Part shown: positions 34,371 through 43,765 of the stretch, piece after piece
Numbering within the stretch: position 1 is the stretch's first letter
How the letters are laid out: every line of letters begins with the position of its first letter
Origin: Bacillus sp. (in: firmicutes)
GTDB lineage: Bacteria; Bacillota; Bacilli; Bacillales; Bacillaceae_J
Length of the DNA: 64,000 nt
Reading direction: 5' to 3'
Assembly (NCBI GenBank): GCA_012842745.1
Contig: DUSF01000049.1
Location: 145,566 to 209,565 of the forward strand
Program-made: the position numbers and the translations under genes
The notes under the pieces: model-generated
What the model saw: the letters and a program-made list of their open reading frames with translations, nothing else
Database searches by the model: none
What the model was told of the DNA's origin: nothing

Positions 34371-34802
34371 CTATTTATTATTTTCTAGATAAAATAACGG
34401 TGCTAAATATTTAATTAAATAAAGCGCTTCCTCATGATCATAATTTTCTTGACCTTCCGTTATATACTCAATGAAACCATCTATAACTAGGGAAAGTTGC
34501 TCAAATGTTAGTGCTTCTTGATTTTGTCTAAAAATGGTCATTAACTCTTTTATCGTAGCCGTATTTCTACTTTGAGATTTGGAAAAACAAAAAACTAAGG
34601 CAATTTGCAGACTTGAATAGGAGGACTTAGTAATATAAATGGTATTTTGTTTGTGGCAGTCTTTGTTTAACCTTTTTAAAATGTTTAATGATTTTTTAAT
34701 TAAACTTTTTGCTGTTAGCTGCTTAGAAATTGGTGATTGGTCTTTCTCTTCAACGATAATATTAATTTTTTGTCCCTTATTATGCAGCATCGTATTTTGC
34801 AT
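34371..34802 (-). CDS. Helical protein of unknown function, 143 residues
   Basis: The start is the ATG at 34802 (MQNTMLHNKG) because AAGGGAG lies 8 bases upstream; a TTG extension to 34820 would contain that ribosome site. The product is rich in helices (SLIKKSLNILKRLNKD, IKELMTIFRQNQEALTFEQL and EEALYLIKYLAPLFYLE). There are no membrane segments or catalytic motifs. I do not recognise the family. It probably forms a two-gene unit with the 54-residue frame downstream. Confidence 0.65.
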   Translation of the reverse strand: MQNTMLHNKGQKINIIVEEKDQSPISKQLTAKSLIKKSLNILKRLNKDCHKQNTIYITKSSYSSLQIALVFCFSKSQSRNTATIKELMTIFRQNQEALTFEQLSLVIDGFIEYITEGQENYDHEEALYLIKYLAPLFYLENNK

Positions 34803-34830
34803 ATTTGCCGCTCCCTTCAATATTTTTAAA

Positions 34831-34925
34831 TATATAGCAAGATGAAGAGCTTCATCCTGCTATATATAACGCTTGGGGATGGTGGCATTTCGTGATTCCG
34901 AGGCGAGTTAGGATGCACGAAATGC
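34831..34925. other. Structured intergenic element with two stable inverted repeats
   Basis: TATATAGCAAGATGAA pairs with its complement at 34852-34867 with one A-C style mismatch around a tiny loop (34831-34867). GCATTTCGTG (34885-34894) pairs with CACGAAATGC (34916-34925). The element lies between the 143-residue gene and dprA (both minus strand). It could be an RNA structure, a terminator remnant or a small mobile repeat. Confidence 0.5.
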
Positions 34926-35007
34926 GCGAGGATATATATGTAATGAGAGCGGATAGGCCTGGTGATGGTTTTATACCAAACCTAGCACTCTTCTTACAAA
35001 CTATTAA

Positions 35008-36087
35008 TTATTTTAACAAAATAAACTCACCGTAAATTTTTACTTTTCCTTTTAGTTCCAATTTAAAAATAAGTTCTTCAAAATTTACTTGTGAAATGTT
35101 AAGAAGTTTCTGTACCTCCACTATTTGTCTTGGTACCTGCTCTAAAATCGATAAGAGTTTTATTTCATTAGGAAGAAGAAAGTCTTCTTTCTGTATTTTT
35201 GGAGCAGAAGTTTCTCCCAATCCTTTAAGCGAATGGATTCCTAAATAAGGCTTCGCTATTGTTTCTAAAAGTTTGTTTGAACCCATCCCGCTTGGATTAT
35301 CAATCCGATTTGGAACCGCGAAAATTTCCCTATTATACTTATGGGCAAATTTTGCAGTTGTTAATGCACCACTTCTTTCACCAGCTTCAATGATAATCAA
35401 TTGCTCTGCCCAAGCGCTAATGAGAGCATTTCGTTCCAAAAAATACTTAGGATATGCAATTGTTCCTGGCGGATATTTTGAAAGGATTGCTCCATTGTCA
35501 ATCATTGATTCATAGAGAATGCGGTGTTCAGCTGGGTAGCATAAATCAACACCATTTGCTAAAAAGGCAATCGTGTATCCACCATTTTTTATAGCTGTTG
35601 TATGGGCATAGCCATCAATCCCTTTTGCCATTCCACTTATGATTGCCACATTTTTATTTGAAATCTCGGCGGCGATTTGTTGTGTTATTTTTTTCCCATA
35701 TGCTGAACATCTTCTTGAGCCGACAATGGCAACTGAGGTTTGTGTTTGTTTTAATGCCCCCTTAACATAGAGAACAATAGGAGATTCCGGGCATGGTCTA
35801 GCAAGCATAGAATAATTCGGGTGATCTATCGTAACAATTGAAATATTTTTCTTAGCGCATACCTCATTGATTCGTTTTGCTTTTTCAAGAGAACGATTTT
35901 GAGAAATTGATTCAACAGCACGGGAACTACCCACGCGGGAGCCATGTTCTGTAAAGCAATTTTTCAACTCTTCTTCATTTAATAAATAGACATTTTCAGG
36001 AGTACCACAGGAGTCTAGTAATTTTTTTTGCAAAATTGGACCTACATAGGGCAACATTGAAAGCCATAACCAATATATTCGTTCCAT
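35008..36087 (-). CDS. dprA: DNA processing protein DprA
   Basis: 359 residues. The Rossmann-like DprA core (about 90-290) has SVAIVGSRRCSAYGKK, AIISGMAKGIDGYAH, GGYTIAFLANGVD, YPAEHRILYESM, FLERNALISAWAEQLIIIEA and RSGALTTAKFAHKYNREIFAVP. A helix-rich N-terminal part and a C-terminal winged helix (about 300-357) complete the family architecture. DprA loads RecA on imported single-stranded DNA and displaces SSB during natural transformation. Its ATG directly follows the comM stop (TAAATG). Confidence 0.96.
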   Translation of the reverse strand: MERIYWLWLSMLPYVGPILQKKLLDSCGTPENVYLLNEEELKNCFTEHGSRVGSSRAVESISQNRSLEKAKRINEVCAKKNISIVTIDHPNYSMLARPCPESPIVLYVKGALKQTQTSVAIVGSRRCSAYGKKITQQIAAEISNKNVAIISGMAKGIDGYAHTTAIKNGGYTIAFLANGVDLCYPAEHRILYESMIDNGAILSKYPPGTIAYPKYFLERNALISAWAEQLIIIEAGERSGALTTAKFAHKYNREIFAVPNRIDNPSGMGSNKLLETIAKPYLGIHSLKGLGETSAPKIQKEDFLLPNEIKLLSILEQVPRQIVEVQKLLNISQVNFEELIFKLELKGKVKIYGEFILLK

Positions 36088-37626
36088 TTACATCACCAAA
36101 AAGTCCCATTGTTCTTTCTCGATATCCCTTGACATCAAGCTATTGATTAAATCAATTTTGCGAATGGATGTTGAATGATCAAGATCAGCAAAGGTTCTCG
36201 CAATTTTCAGGAATTTATGCAATGTTCTAGCGCTATATTTAAACCTGTTGTATGCTTCTTTGATTAAAACTTCATTATCGCTATCCAATTGACAATATTT
36301 TTTTATAAGTGCTGCTGTCAGATCCGCATTACAATTTATTTCAGGGTCATTTTTATATCTGTTTCTTTGGATTTCTCGTGCATTTTCAACTTTTTCCTTT
36401 AATTGGGCAGACGTTACTTTACTATATTTTTCATCAAAAAAATTTACTAAAGAAACATGCTTCTGTATATCAATTCGATCTAAAATAGGGCCAGATAACT
36501 TCTTTCGGTATTTATGAATCTCATAATCTGTACAACGGCATTTTTCCGTTCCATAATAACCACATGGACAGGGGTTCATCGCGGCAACAAGCATAAAATT
36601 AGAAGGATATGTATTTGTATTATTAACTCTTGTAATTGTAACCTCACAATCTTCAAGCGGCTGTCGCAACGAATCTAATGTGTGCCGATTAAATTCAGCA
36701 ATTTCATCTAAAAATAATACACCATTATGTGAAAGAGAGACTTCGCCGGGGGTAGCATGGTGACTTCCACCAATTAGGGCTTGTTGAGAGATACTATGGT
36801 GCGGGGCACGAAATGGGCGGTTGACAATCAGACTTCCCTTGAATTTCAATAGATTGGCTACGCTGTAAATTTTCGTAACATCAAGAGCCTCCGCTTCTGT
36901 CATTGTTGGCAGAATGGAAGGAATTCTTTTGGCAAGCATTGATTTGCCGCAGCCTGGTGGACCTGAAAGAAGAATATTATGATTTCCCGCGGCTGCTGCA
37001 GTGATATATTTTATAAGCTGCTCATGTCCTTTTACATCTGAAAAGTCAAGTTTTTCATATGTGGTAGGCTGGTGAATTTGGGTGGATTTCTTTTCAGGCT
37101 TGAGGGAGCGGTTTCCTTCAAGCAGTGCTACTGCATCTTGTAAAGTGTCTACACTATAAATATTGATTTCATTGACAAGGAGAGCTTCCTCTACATTTTC
37201 TTTTGGCACGATTACATGGCGAATTCCTTCATTTTTCGCTCTTATAACCATTGGCAAAACACCTGTAGAAGGACGTAATTCAGCATTTAGTGAAAGTTCA
37301 CCAATGAAACCGAATAACCTTAAGCAATCTTGGTCAACTTTCATTTGATTTGATCGTGCTAAAATCCCAATAGCCATTGCTAAGTCAAAATGTGTACCTC
37401 TCTTTTTCATATCAGATGGAGCAAGATTGATGACAAGTTTAAACATTGGAAATTCAAAACCAGCTGTCTTAATTGCGGATACAAGTCTTTCTTTCGCTTC
37501 TTTAACAGCAGCATCTCCAAGCCCGACAATGGATACCGACGGAAGTCCGTGAATAATATCCGTTTCAACCTCTACGACATGGCCGTCGACGCCTGAGATA
37601 CTAAAGCTAAAAACTGTTGATGCCAT
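36088..37626 (-). CDS. comM: ComM/YifB family Mg-chelatase-like AAA+ ATPase
   Basis: 512 residues from the ATG at 37626 (MASTVFSFSISGVDG); the GTG-initiated extension to 37644 is less likely since GAGGTG sits inside it. The N-terminal Lon-like fold (about 1-170) has HGLPSVSIVGLGDAAVKEAKERL. The AAA+ core has Walker A LLSGPPGCGKSML, Walker B VLFLDEIAEFNRH, AMNPCPCGYYG and sensor-like GPILDRIDIQ. The C-terminal domain ends with the helical lid. In Vibrio and Haemophilus ComM is the hexameric helicase that promotes branch migration during integration of donor DNA. Here it forms an operon with dprA. Confidence 0.95.
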   Translation of the reverse strand: MASTVFSFSISGVDGHVVEVETDIIHGLPSVSIVGLGDAAVKEAKERLVSAIKTAGFEFPMFKLVINLAPSDMKKRGTHFDLAMAIGILARSNQMKVDQDCLRLFGFIGELSLNAELRPSTGVLPMVIRAKNEGIRHVIVPKENVEEALLVNEINIYSVDTLQDAVALLEGNRSLKPEKKSTQIHQPTTYEKLDFSDVKGHEQLIKYITAAAAGNHNILLSGPPGCGKSMLAKRIPSILPTMTEAEALDVTKIYSVANLLKFKGSLIVNRPFRAPHHSISQQALIGGSHHATPGEVSLSHNGVLFLDEIAEFNRHTLDSLRQPLEDCEVTITRVNNTNTYPSNFMLVAAMNPCPCGYYGTEKCRCTDYEIHKYRKKLSGPILDRIDIQKHVSLVNFFDEKYSKVTSAQLKEKVENAREIQRNRYKNDPEINCNADLTAALIKKYCQLDSDNEVLIKEAYNRFKYSARTLHKFLKIARTFADLDHSTSIRKIDLINSLMSRDIEKEQWDFLVM

Positions 37627-37836
37627 TACATTCGAACACCTCACTATACTAAATCACGTTGTATAAAATTTGCGTCTTTTTGAGATTTTTTAAAATGTCA
37701 TGGGGTAAAAAAACAGAAGTTGGATTTTTCAGTTTATTTGAAGTATAACTAGTTCTTAGTTAAAGTAAAATGATTTTTATCACACTATGGTTTTTTTTGA
37801 CTAATTGTGTTGATTTTGTGACAAAAAAAGAGATCA

Positions 37837-39627
37837 TTAATTAATGATCTCTGCTAAATCACCCTTTTCACCATGGGAATAAATATAAGCTTCCTCATAA
37901 TTAGGGTGGTCAGATTTAATTTTGTACCATGTCCCATCACTTCTCTTTAGTTCGTCCAACACAATCATGACTACTCCAGCGTAGCGATGCTCATAGATGA
38001 GGCTGTCTTTCGTACTTGGGCCAATGCGAACATTTAATGATGGCACCTTGCTAATAGCTAAACGATAATGGTTCCAGTCAGCCTTTCCTAAATAAAGATC
38101 GGCGCGATACATATAACCGGCAATTTTTTGGCCCCAGTATGGGTCTGATGCATAAAATAAAGTAACTCCTGCTCCTTTATGTCCTAAAAATGAACCGTTA
38201 TAAAAACTGCGTTCTCCTGGTGTTAAATAATTATCTCTTACATATTTAGCCGCATATAAAATACAATCTTCAAAACTTGCAAACTCCATTGCTGAATTAT
38301 AAGCATCAGCATCAATTGCCCGAATGCCATATAAATTATATTTCTCTGTTGCTATTTTACTAGTGCCCCATGAGCTTTCGTGAATCGCATGGGCCAGTAA
38401 GTATAAGGCATTTACACCTGTTTCTCGCTCTGCTTCCTTAAAAACTGCACCTAATCCAATCAGTGGTGAATTAGGGCTTTGAGATGCTATAAAGCGATCA
38501 AGCTCTGTTGCTGAATAGCTTGTCTCCGAAAGCAGCGGCAAATTATTAAAATATTGATCATACGTGCCTTTTGTGAAGTTTTTCCCATCAAAGCTATAGT
38601 CCATTTCCCCTTCTTTTAAAAATCTTGGTGCTGGACCAAAAATATAACTTTCATATCTTCCATTTTGGACAACATAATGGCGTAAATGCCCATCTACTAC
38701 TTTATAATAAGATCTATTTTCTACTTCATCCTCTGGCACGATATTAACATCATCTTTGTTTACATAGCCTTTGACGCCTGCAACCTCTACTTCAACCCGA
38801 TTGCCAATCAACTCAAGAAACTTCATTTCCGTACCTACATTTACATACGTACGAACGCGTTTCATGCCAGCTTCATCATAAACATTTAAAAGCTTTGTTG
38901 CGATAACAATATGATTCTTATTCGAATCTAGCACTTTATTTGCTACTGAATCATTTTTGTTGTTAGCCTCTTCCGATTTTTGCTTATCTAATTCTTTCTG
39001 CAGTTGTTCTTGCTCTTCTTTTTGTTTTTCTAGCAGATTATACATCTTGTAAATGATTGCTGCTGTTTGGGCACGAGTAACGCTTTCTTTCGGTCGAAAT
39101 GTGCCGTCTGTATAAATATCATCCATTATTCCATGTGATAGAACAGGTTGAATGTCATTTAAATACTTTATATCACTTGCATCATTAAAGTTTGGAGGTT
39201 GTGTGGTGCCTAGCGTTACCCCGTTTGAAGTCATCACCCTGCTTACCATCAAGGCAATTTCCTCACGGTTTAAAGTCTTATCTGGCATAAACTTGCCATC
39301 ACCAACCCCATTGATGATGCCTGCTACGGCAGCATTATTAATTTCTACTACTAACGGATGGTTAATAGTATCTGTAAATAGATTTAGCTGTACAGTTGGT
39401 AAATGTAAAGCCCTGTTCAAAAAGGCAGCAAACTGCGCTCTCGTCACAATTTTTTCAGGAAAAAAGTTTCCTAACCCATCACCGTTCATAATTTTTAAGG
39501 ATTCAAGTGAGCGCATCTCCGTTTCAAACTGATGCCCTGTAATATCATCATTTGCCGATACTTCGACACTTGTCAAGATTGTCAGCAAAAAAGCTGTCAA
39601 TAAAGCTATAATCGTAAGTTTTTTCAT
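37837..39627 (-). CDS. SLH-anchored glucosaminidase with SH3 domains
   Basis: 596 residues from ATG 39627, with AAGGAGG 5 bases upstream. A signal peptide (about 1-25) precedes three SLH domains (about 30-205: VTRAQFAAFLNRAL, LNREEIALMVSRVM and VTRAQTAAIIYKMY), a short EQLQKELDKQ coiled coil, an SH3-like segment (about 240-300), a LytD-type endo-beta-N-acetylglucosaminidase domain (about 385-520) and a final SH3 domain (535-590). Catalytic-domain features are LLAHAIHESSWGTSKIA (active-site E), YNLYGIRA, FEDCILYAAKYV and YASDPYWGQKIAGYM. It cuts glycan strands and would remodel wall during growth or separation. Regulation is unknown. The next gene upstream is the SLH protease. Confidence 0.92.
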   Translation of the reverse strand: MKKLTIIALLTAFLLTILTSVEVSANDDITGHQFETEMRSLESLKIMNGDGLGNFFPEKIVTRAQFAAFLNRALHLPTVQLNLFTDTINHPLVVEINNAAVAGIINGVGDGKFMPDKTLNREEIALMVSRVMTSNGVTLGTTQPPNFNDASDIKYLNDIQPVLSHGIMDDIYTDGTFRPKESVTRAQTAAIIYKMYNLLEKQKEEQEQLQKELDKQKSEEANNKNDSVANKVLDSNKNHIVIATKLLNVYDEAGMKRVRTYVNVGTEMKFLELIGNRVEVEVAGVKGYVNKDDVNIVPEDEVENRSYYKVVDGHLRHYVVQNGRYESYIFGPAPRFLKEGEMDYSFDGKNFTKGTYDQYFNNLPLLSETSYSATELDRFIASQSPNSPLIGLGAVFKEAERETGVNALYLLAHAIHESSWGTSKIATEKYNLYGIRAIDADAYNSAMEFASFEDCILYAAKYVRDNYLTPGERSFYNGSFLGHKGAGVTLFYASDPYWGQKIAGYMYRADLYLGKADWNHYRLAISKVPSLNVRIGPSTKDSLIYEHRYAGVVMIVLDELKRSDGTWYKIKSDHPNYEEAYIYSHGEKGDLAEIIN

Positions 39628-39667
39628 ATAAGCCTCCTTATTCGTGGGGTCTGGCATCACATAAAAT

Positions 39668-41674
39668 CTATCCCGCTGCTTCTACTGAAAATTGTCCAGT
39701 GCTATTTTGAATTGCTTTTGTGCGTACGAGCGCCCGGTATAGAAATGTGGCAAATTCCCCTCTTGTGACAGTTTTTTCTGGAGAAAATGTTGTTTTCGTT
39801 GTGCCGCCAGCTAAGCCAGATTGATAGATTGTGAGAATATCAGCTTTAAAAGGTGATGAAGTCACATCAACAAATGGCATAGCTTCCAATGCCTCACTTC
39901 CCACCTTACCATCACCATCGGCTTGTAATTGGAAGGCACGCGCTAACAAGGCAGACATTTCTCCTCTTGTTAAAACATGTCCTGTTCCAAATTGCGTCTT
40001 TGACTTTCCTTCCATAATGCCAGCCTTTTTGACGGCTGCCACTGATGTGTAATAATACGCATTAGGTTTCACATCGGAAAATCCAGGATCCACGACAGCT
40101 TCCGTATCCAACCCAAGAATTCTAGCAAAAAAAACAGCTGCCTGCTCTCTCGTTACATTTGCGAACGGCCCAAACCGCTTCTCTCCAATTCCCTTCAAAA
40201 GGCCTTCGTTATACAATACATTTGCGGAATCCGCAAAAAAATCTCCAGTTTTTATATCGGAAAATATTGCCTGTCCTTCCTCCTTTTTCTCCATTTTATC
40301 AGATGTTTTAAAAGAAAGGACATAGTCTTTTTTGCCTGAATCTATTTTTAATAGATAGCTAGAATTAGAATCCAATTGATTTTTGGGAATAATAGTAAAC
40401 CGATTCAATGCTACTGGCACCACATCCACTTCTACATTTTTTCCTGATAATTTAAATAACGAAATTCGCTCTTCCAAGTCGTTAGGCGTTAAAGCCCGAT
40501 CTAATGTAAGCGTGATTTCCACATTTCGTGGAACGGCACGATTATATTTTTCTCCTGCTACGATGGACACATCATCATTTGCAAGCAGCATATCACGATG
40601 AGCGGTTTTAAGCTCATCACCAGTTTCAGTTTCAATATCTGGTGATATACCAACTCCGTCAATCACTTTGCCATCTGGGGTATAAAACTGTGCCACTGTC
40701 ATTTTGAAAAAGTTACCGCTCGAAAGCTCAAAAACTGACTGGGCTACCCCTTTGCCATAGGTCGTTTGACCATAAAGCTTCGCTCCGTTTTGATCTTGAA
40801 TTGCCCCCGCCAAAATTTCGGAAGCACTAGCGCTTTCAGCATTAATTAGTAACGAGATTGGACCATTAAGCTGCGGATTTTGTTTATTTGTCATAAACGC
40901 CTTTTTCTCAAGGTCCCGACCTTCAACAATTAAGGCAATCTCAACGTTTGGGAAAAAACCAGCAACATCTTGGGCTGCGTCTAAATAACCGCCCCCATCA
41001 TCGCGGATATCAATAATCCAGCCTCCGACATCACCAACACTTTTCATTGCCTTTTTCATTTCCGCAACGGAATTCTCATTAAAGCTATTTAAACGAATAT
41101 AACCAATATTACCGCCAAGCCAAGCAGACTCTACTGTTGGCGCTATTTCTGTTTTCGCACGCTTAATAGGAATGCTGAGCGTTTCATTCGTATTTGGTCT
41201 CAAAACTTTCAAACTTGCAATTGTACCAGGACTTCCTAACAAAAATTCCTGTGCTTCTTCAATGGTTTTCCCTGTCAAACTCGTACCATTTACTCCAATG
41301 ATAATGTCTCCTAATTGCAAACCAGAATGAATCGCCGCACCTGTTTCAAATAAGTGAACAACCTTAACCCCCTGTTCGTGCTCTTCTCCAATAATACCGA
41401 TACCAACGTAATTCATATCGATGAAGTATAAAAAATCCTCAAATTCCTGTTTTGTAAAATATGTCGTATATGGGTCTAGTTTTTCAAGAATTTCATCAAT
41501 TGTTGGCTTGTCCAAAATCTCTTGGCTAACCGGCTTATAATAGCCTTCCTGCAAAAGCTCACGGATTTCATCGATATCATCTGCCAAAACAATCGTTTGA
41601 ATTTGAAATACTAGTACAATAGTAAAAATAAATAAAGTCCAAAATTTTCTTTTCTTTAAAAATAAAGTTTGCAT
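39668..41674 (-). CDS. Exported S41 (CtpA-type) serine protease with three SLH domains
   Basis: 668 residues. Signal peptide about 1-31. A tail-specific protease N-terminal part (LLQEGYYKPV and LDPYTTYFTKQEF) precedes a PDZ domain (about 95-165: GIGIIGEE, AAIHSGLQLGDIIIGVNG) and the S41 catalytic domain. The catalytic serine lies in NAESASASEILAGA (about 281) and the lysine in TYGKGVAQ (about 306). After an Ig-like linker come three SLH domains (about 470-660) ending with VTRGEFATFLYRAL. CtpA-type proteases degrade or process surface proteins; tethering by SLH to the S-layer polymer is an unusual arrangement. GAGAGGAAG precedes the ATG. Confidence 0.93.
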   Translation of the reverse strand: MQTLFLKKRKFWTLFIFTIVLVFQIQTIVLADDIDEIRELLQEGYYKPVSQEILDKPTIDEILEKLDPYTTYFTKQEFEDFLYFIDMNYVGIGIIGEEHEQGVKVVHLFETGAAIHSGLQLGDIIIGVNGTSLTGKTIEEAQEFLLGSPGTIASLKVLRPNTNETLSIPIKRAKTEIAPTVESAWLGGNIGYIRLNSFNENSVAEMKKAMKSVGDVGGWIIDIRDDGGGYLDAAQDVAGFFPNVEIALIVEGRDLEKKAFMTNKQNPQLNGPISLLINAESASASEILAGAIQDQNGAKLYGQTTYGKGVAQSVFELSSGNFFKMTVAQFYTPDGKVIDGVGISPDIETETGDELKTAHRDMLLANDDVSIVAGEKYNRAVPRNVEITLTLDRALTPNDLEERISLFKLSGKNVEVDVVPVALNRFTIIPKNQLDSNSSYLLKIDSGKKDYVLSFKTSDKMEKKEEGQAIFSDIKTGDFFADSANVLYNEGLLKGIGEKRFGPFANVTREQAAVFFARILGLDTEAVVDPGFSDVKPNAYYYTSVAAVKKAGIMEGKSKTQFGTGHVLTRGEMSALLARAFQLQADGDGKVGSEALEAMPFVDVTSSPFKADILTIYQSGLAGGTTKTTFSPEKTVTRGEFATFLYRALVRTKAIQNSTGQFSVEAAG

Positions 41675-41977
41675 TCGTTTGACTTCCTCTCAAATTTTGA
41701 CATTATCAATATATTCTATAATATTACCATTAAAAGCAAAAAAACTCTGTAAAAACGTTAATGAAATTTAGTTATATTTTTATGAATTTTTTAAAGTACG
41801 CTTTACTCCCTTTTATACTGAATAACGGACATATGGTTCGTTATTTAAGGAAAAATACGAAAAAATGCTGCTCCCATAACAAAATAACGGAACATATGTC
41901 CCTTACTTTTAAAAAATGCCGATTTTTATTAAAATAGCGGAACCAATGTCCGATTCGTTCTTCAATAACAGAATTAC
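41675..41977. other. Gene-free stretch with three ATAACGGACATATG palindromes
   Basis: No gene. The first 80 bases should hold the promoter of the SLH protease (AT-rich, no clear boxes). The rest is occupied by the palindromic repeats at 41822-41956. Confidence 0.7.
41822..41956. repeat. Three degenerate copies of a 23-base palindrome
   Basis: Copy 1 (41822-41844) reads ATAACG, GACATATGGTT, CGTTAT and is nearly its own reverse complement. Copy 2 begins at 41884 (ATAACGGAACATATGTCC) and copy 3 at 41934 (ATAGCGGAACCAATGTCC). Spacings are 62 and 50 bases. Each could form a hairpin or bind a dimeric protein. Confidence 0.75.
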
Positions 41978-42577
41978 TTACTCGATATATCCCTTTTCCT
42001 GTAAAAAGTGCAAAACTCTTGCAACGGACTCCTTTAGTGACTCCTTGTCTGTTTCTACTACTAATTCTGGCGCCTGCGGTACCTCATATGGAGCATCTAT
42101 TCCTGTAAAGCCTTTTATTTCGCTGTTTCTCGCCTTCTTGTATAATCCCTTCGGATCTCGCTTTTCACATTCCTCTAAAGTGCATTTTACATAAATCTCC
42201 ACAAACTCCCCGTTTTCGACGAGCGCCCGTACGATGTCACGGTCCTCCTGATACGGTGAAATAAAAGCCGTCAACGTCAAGACACCGGCATCAACAAACA
42301 ACTTCGATACTTCACCAATGCGGCGAATATTCTCGGTCCGATCCACAGGAGAAAAACCAAGATTACGATTTAAACCATGCCGTATATTATCGCCATCCAA
42401 AACATAAGTACGTATGCCACGCTTGTGCAATTCTTTTTCTACAGCTACTGAAAGTGTTGATTTTCCAGCACCAGATAAACCGGTAAACCAAAGAATTGCA
42501 CTTTTATGTCCATTTAAGCTACGGCGATCGGCCTTCGTAATTTGCGCTTGATGCCAAACAATATTTTGCGATTTCAC
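41978..42577 (-). CDS. cysC: Adenylyl-sulfate kinase (APS kinase)
   Basis: 199 residues. P-loop [15 protein letters not shown] (about 33-47), [44 protein letters not shown] and [12 protein letters not shown] are all APS-kinase hallmarks. It phosphorylates adenylyl sulfate to PAPS with ATP. It starts at GTG (42577); the SD AGGAGG lies within the end of sat, so the two are translationally coupled. No cysH, sulfite reductase or sulfate permease gene lies near. Confidence 0.97.
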   Translation of the reverse strand: MKSQNIVWHQAQITKADRRSLNGHKSAILWFTGLSGAGKSTLSVAVEKELHKRGIRTYVLDGDNIRHGLNRNLGFSPVDRTENIRRIGEVSKLFVDAGVLTLTAFISPYQEDRDIVRALVENGEFVEIYVKCTLEECEKRDPKGLYKKARNSEIKGFTGIDAPYEVPQAPELVVETDKESLKESVARVLHFLQEKGYIE

Positions 42578-42580
42578 ACT

Positions 42581-43765
42581 TCAGACCTCCTGGCGCATTC
42601 CGCGAATTAACACTTCGGCAACCTCTGGGCGTGAGAACTCTGCTGGGGGCTTTTCTCCACTCCGTAGCATTTCCCTTACCTTTGTACCGCTTAGTTGAAC
42701 ATGGTCCTCTTTTCCATGTGGACATGTTTTTGAGGTGCCCATGTTGCCGCATTTTTTACAAAAAAAACTATGTTCATATTTTAATATTTCAATGCCGATG
42801 TCATCCTTTGAAAATTGTTCAAAAATTTGCTGGGCATCATATGTTCCATAATAATCGCCAACACCAGCATGGTCTCGACCAACGATGAAATGGGTGCAGC
42901 CATAATTTTTGCGGACTAATGCATGCAAAATCGCTTCACGCGGGCCAGCATAACGCATCGCTGCTGGGTAAATAATTAACCTCGTACGGTCTTTCGGATA
43001 ATATTTATCAAGAATCACTTCGTAGCTTTCCATTCGAATCGCCGCTGAAATATCATCGCTTTTCGTTTCGCCAACAAGCGGATTCAACAGTAAGCCATCA
43101 ACGATTTCCAACGCACTTTTTTGAATATATTCATGAGCACGATGGACTGGATTTCTTGTTTGGAAGCCAACAACCGTCCTCCAGTCCAATTCGCGAAACA
43201 ACTGGCGCGTTTCCCTCGGATCCAAATAAAAACGCTGAAACGGCTCATGCGAAGGACGATTTAGCAAGATAATTGGCCCCGCCAAATATACATCACCATT
43301 TTCATAAAGCCTCCTCACCCCAGGATGGGCTTCATCAGTTGTGCCATAAACATACTTCGCTTCTAGTTCCTTATCATAAAAAAATTTTTCCTTCAACTGT
43401 AAAACACCATAAATGACCCCATCGCCTCCTTTTAAAGCGATATTGGAGCCCTCCTCGAAACGAGCAGCTTCATCCACCGATATTGGCAGCGTAATCGGTA
43501 TACTCCAAACGATTCCATTTGCAAGCCGCATATGCTCCAAAACATTTTTATAATCCCGCTTGCCAAGAAAGCCATTTAACGGACTAAAGCCACCAATCGC
43601 AATTAATTCAAGGTCTGAAATGCTCCAATCTGATATCGTTAACGACGGCATTTTCTTAGCCCTTGTCAACAGCTCATTCCTTCGTTCACCTGTAGCAACG
43701 CTATTTATTAATTCACCGCCATGTGGTGAAATCGACCATCTGTAAAGCTTCGCTTCTGTAACCAT
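42581..43765 (-). CDS. sat: Sulfate adenylyltransferase (ATP sulfurylase)
   Basis: 394 residues from the second of two adjacent ATGs (43765, six bases after GGAGG; the first is only three bases away). Family motifs are [43 protein letters not shown] and a zinc-binding knot CKKCGN...CPHGKEDH. The terminus [24 protein letters not shown] is typical. It makes APS from ATP and sulfate. It is paired with cysC for PAPS production. The pair is isolated between SLH-protein genes and secA2. Confidence 0.97.
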   Translation of the reverse strand: MVTEAKLYRWSISPHGGELINSVATGERRNELLTRAKKMPSLTISDWSISDLELIAIGGFSPLNGFLGKRDYKNVLEHMRLANGIVWSIPITLPISVDEAARFEEGSNIALKGGDGVIYGVLQLKEKFFYDKELEAKYVYGTTDEAHPGVRRLYENGDVYLAGPIILLNRPSHEPFQRFYLDPRETRQLFRELDWRTVVGFQTRNPVHRAHEYIQKSALEIVDGLLLNPLVGETKSDDISAAIRMESYEVILDKYYPKDRTRLIIYPAAMRYAGPREAILHALVRKNYGCTHFIVGRDHAGVGDYYGTYDAQQIFEQFSKDDIGIEILKYEHSFFCKKCGNMGTSKTCPHGKEDHVQLSGTKVREMLRSGEKPPAEFSRPEVAEVLIRGMRQEV

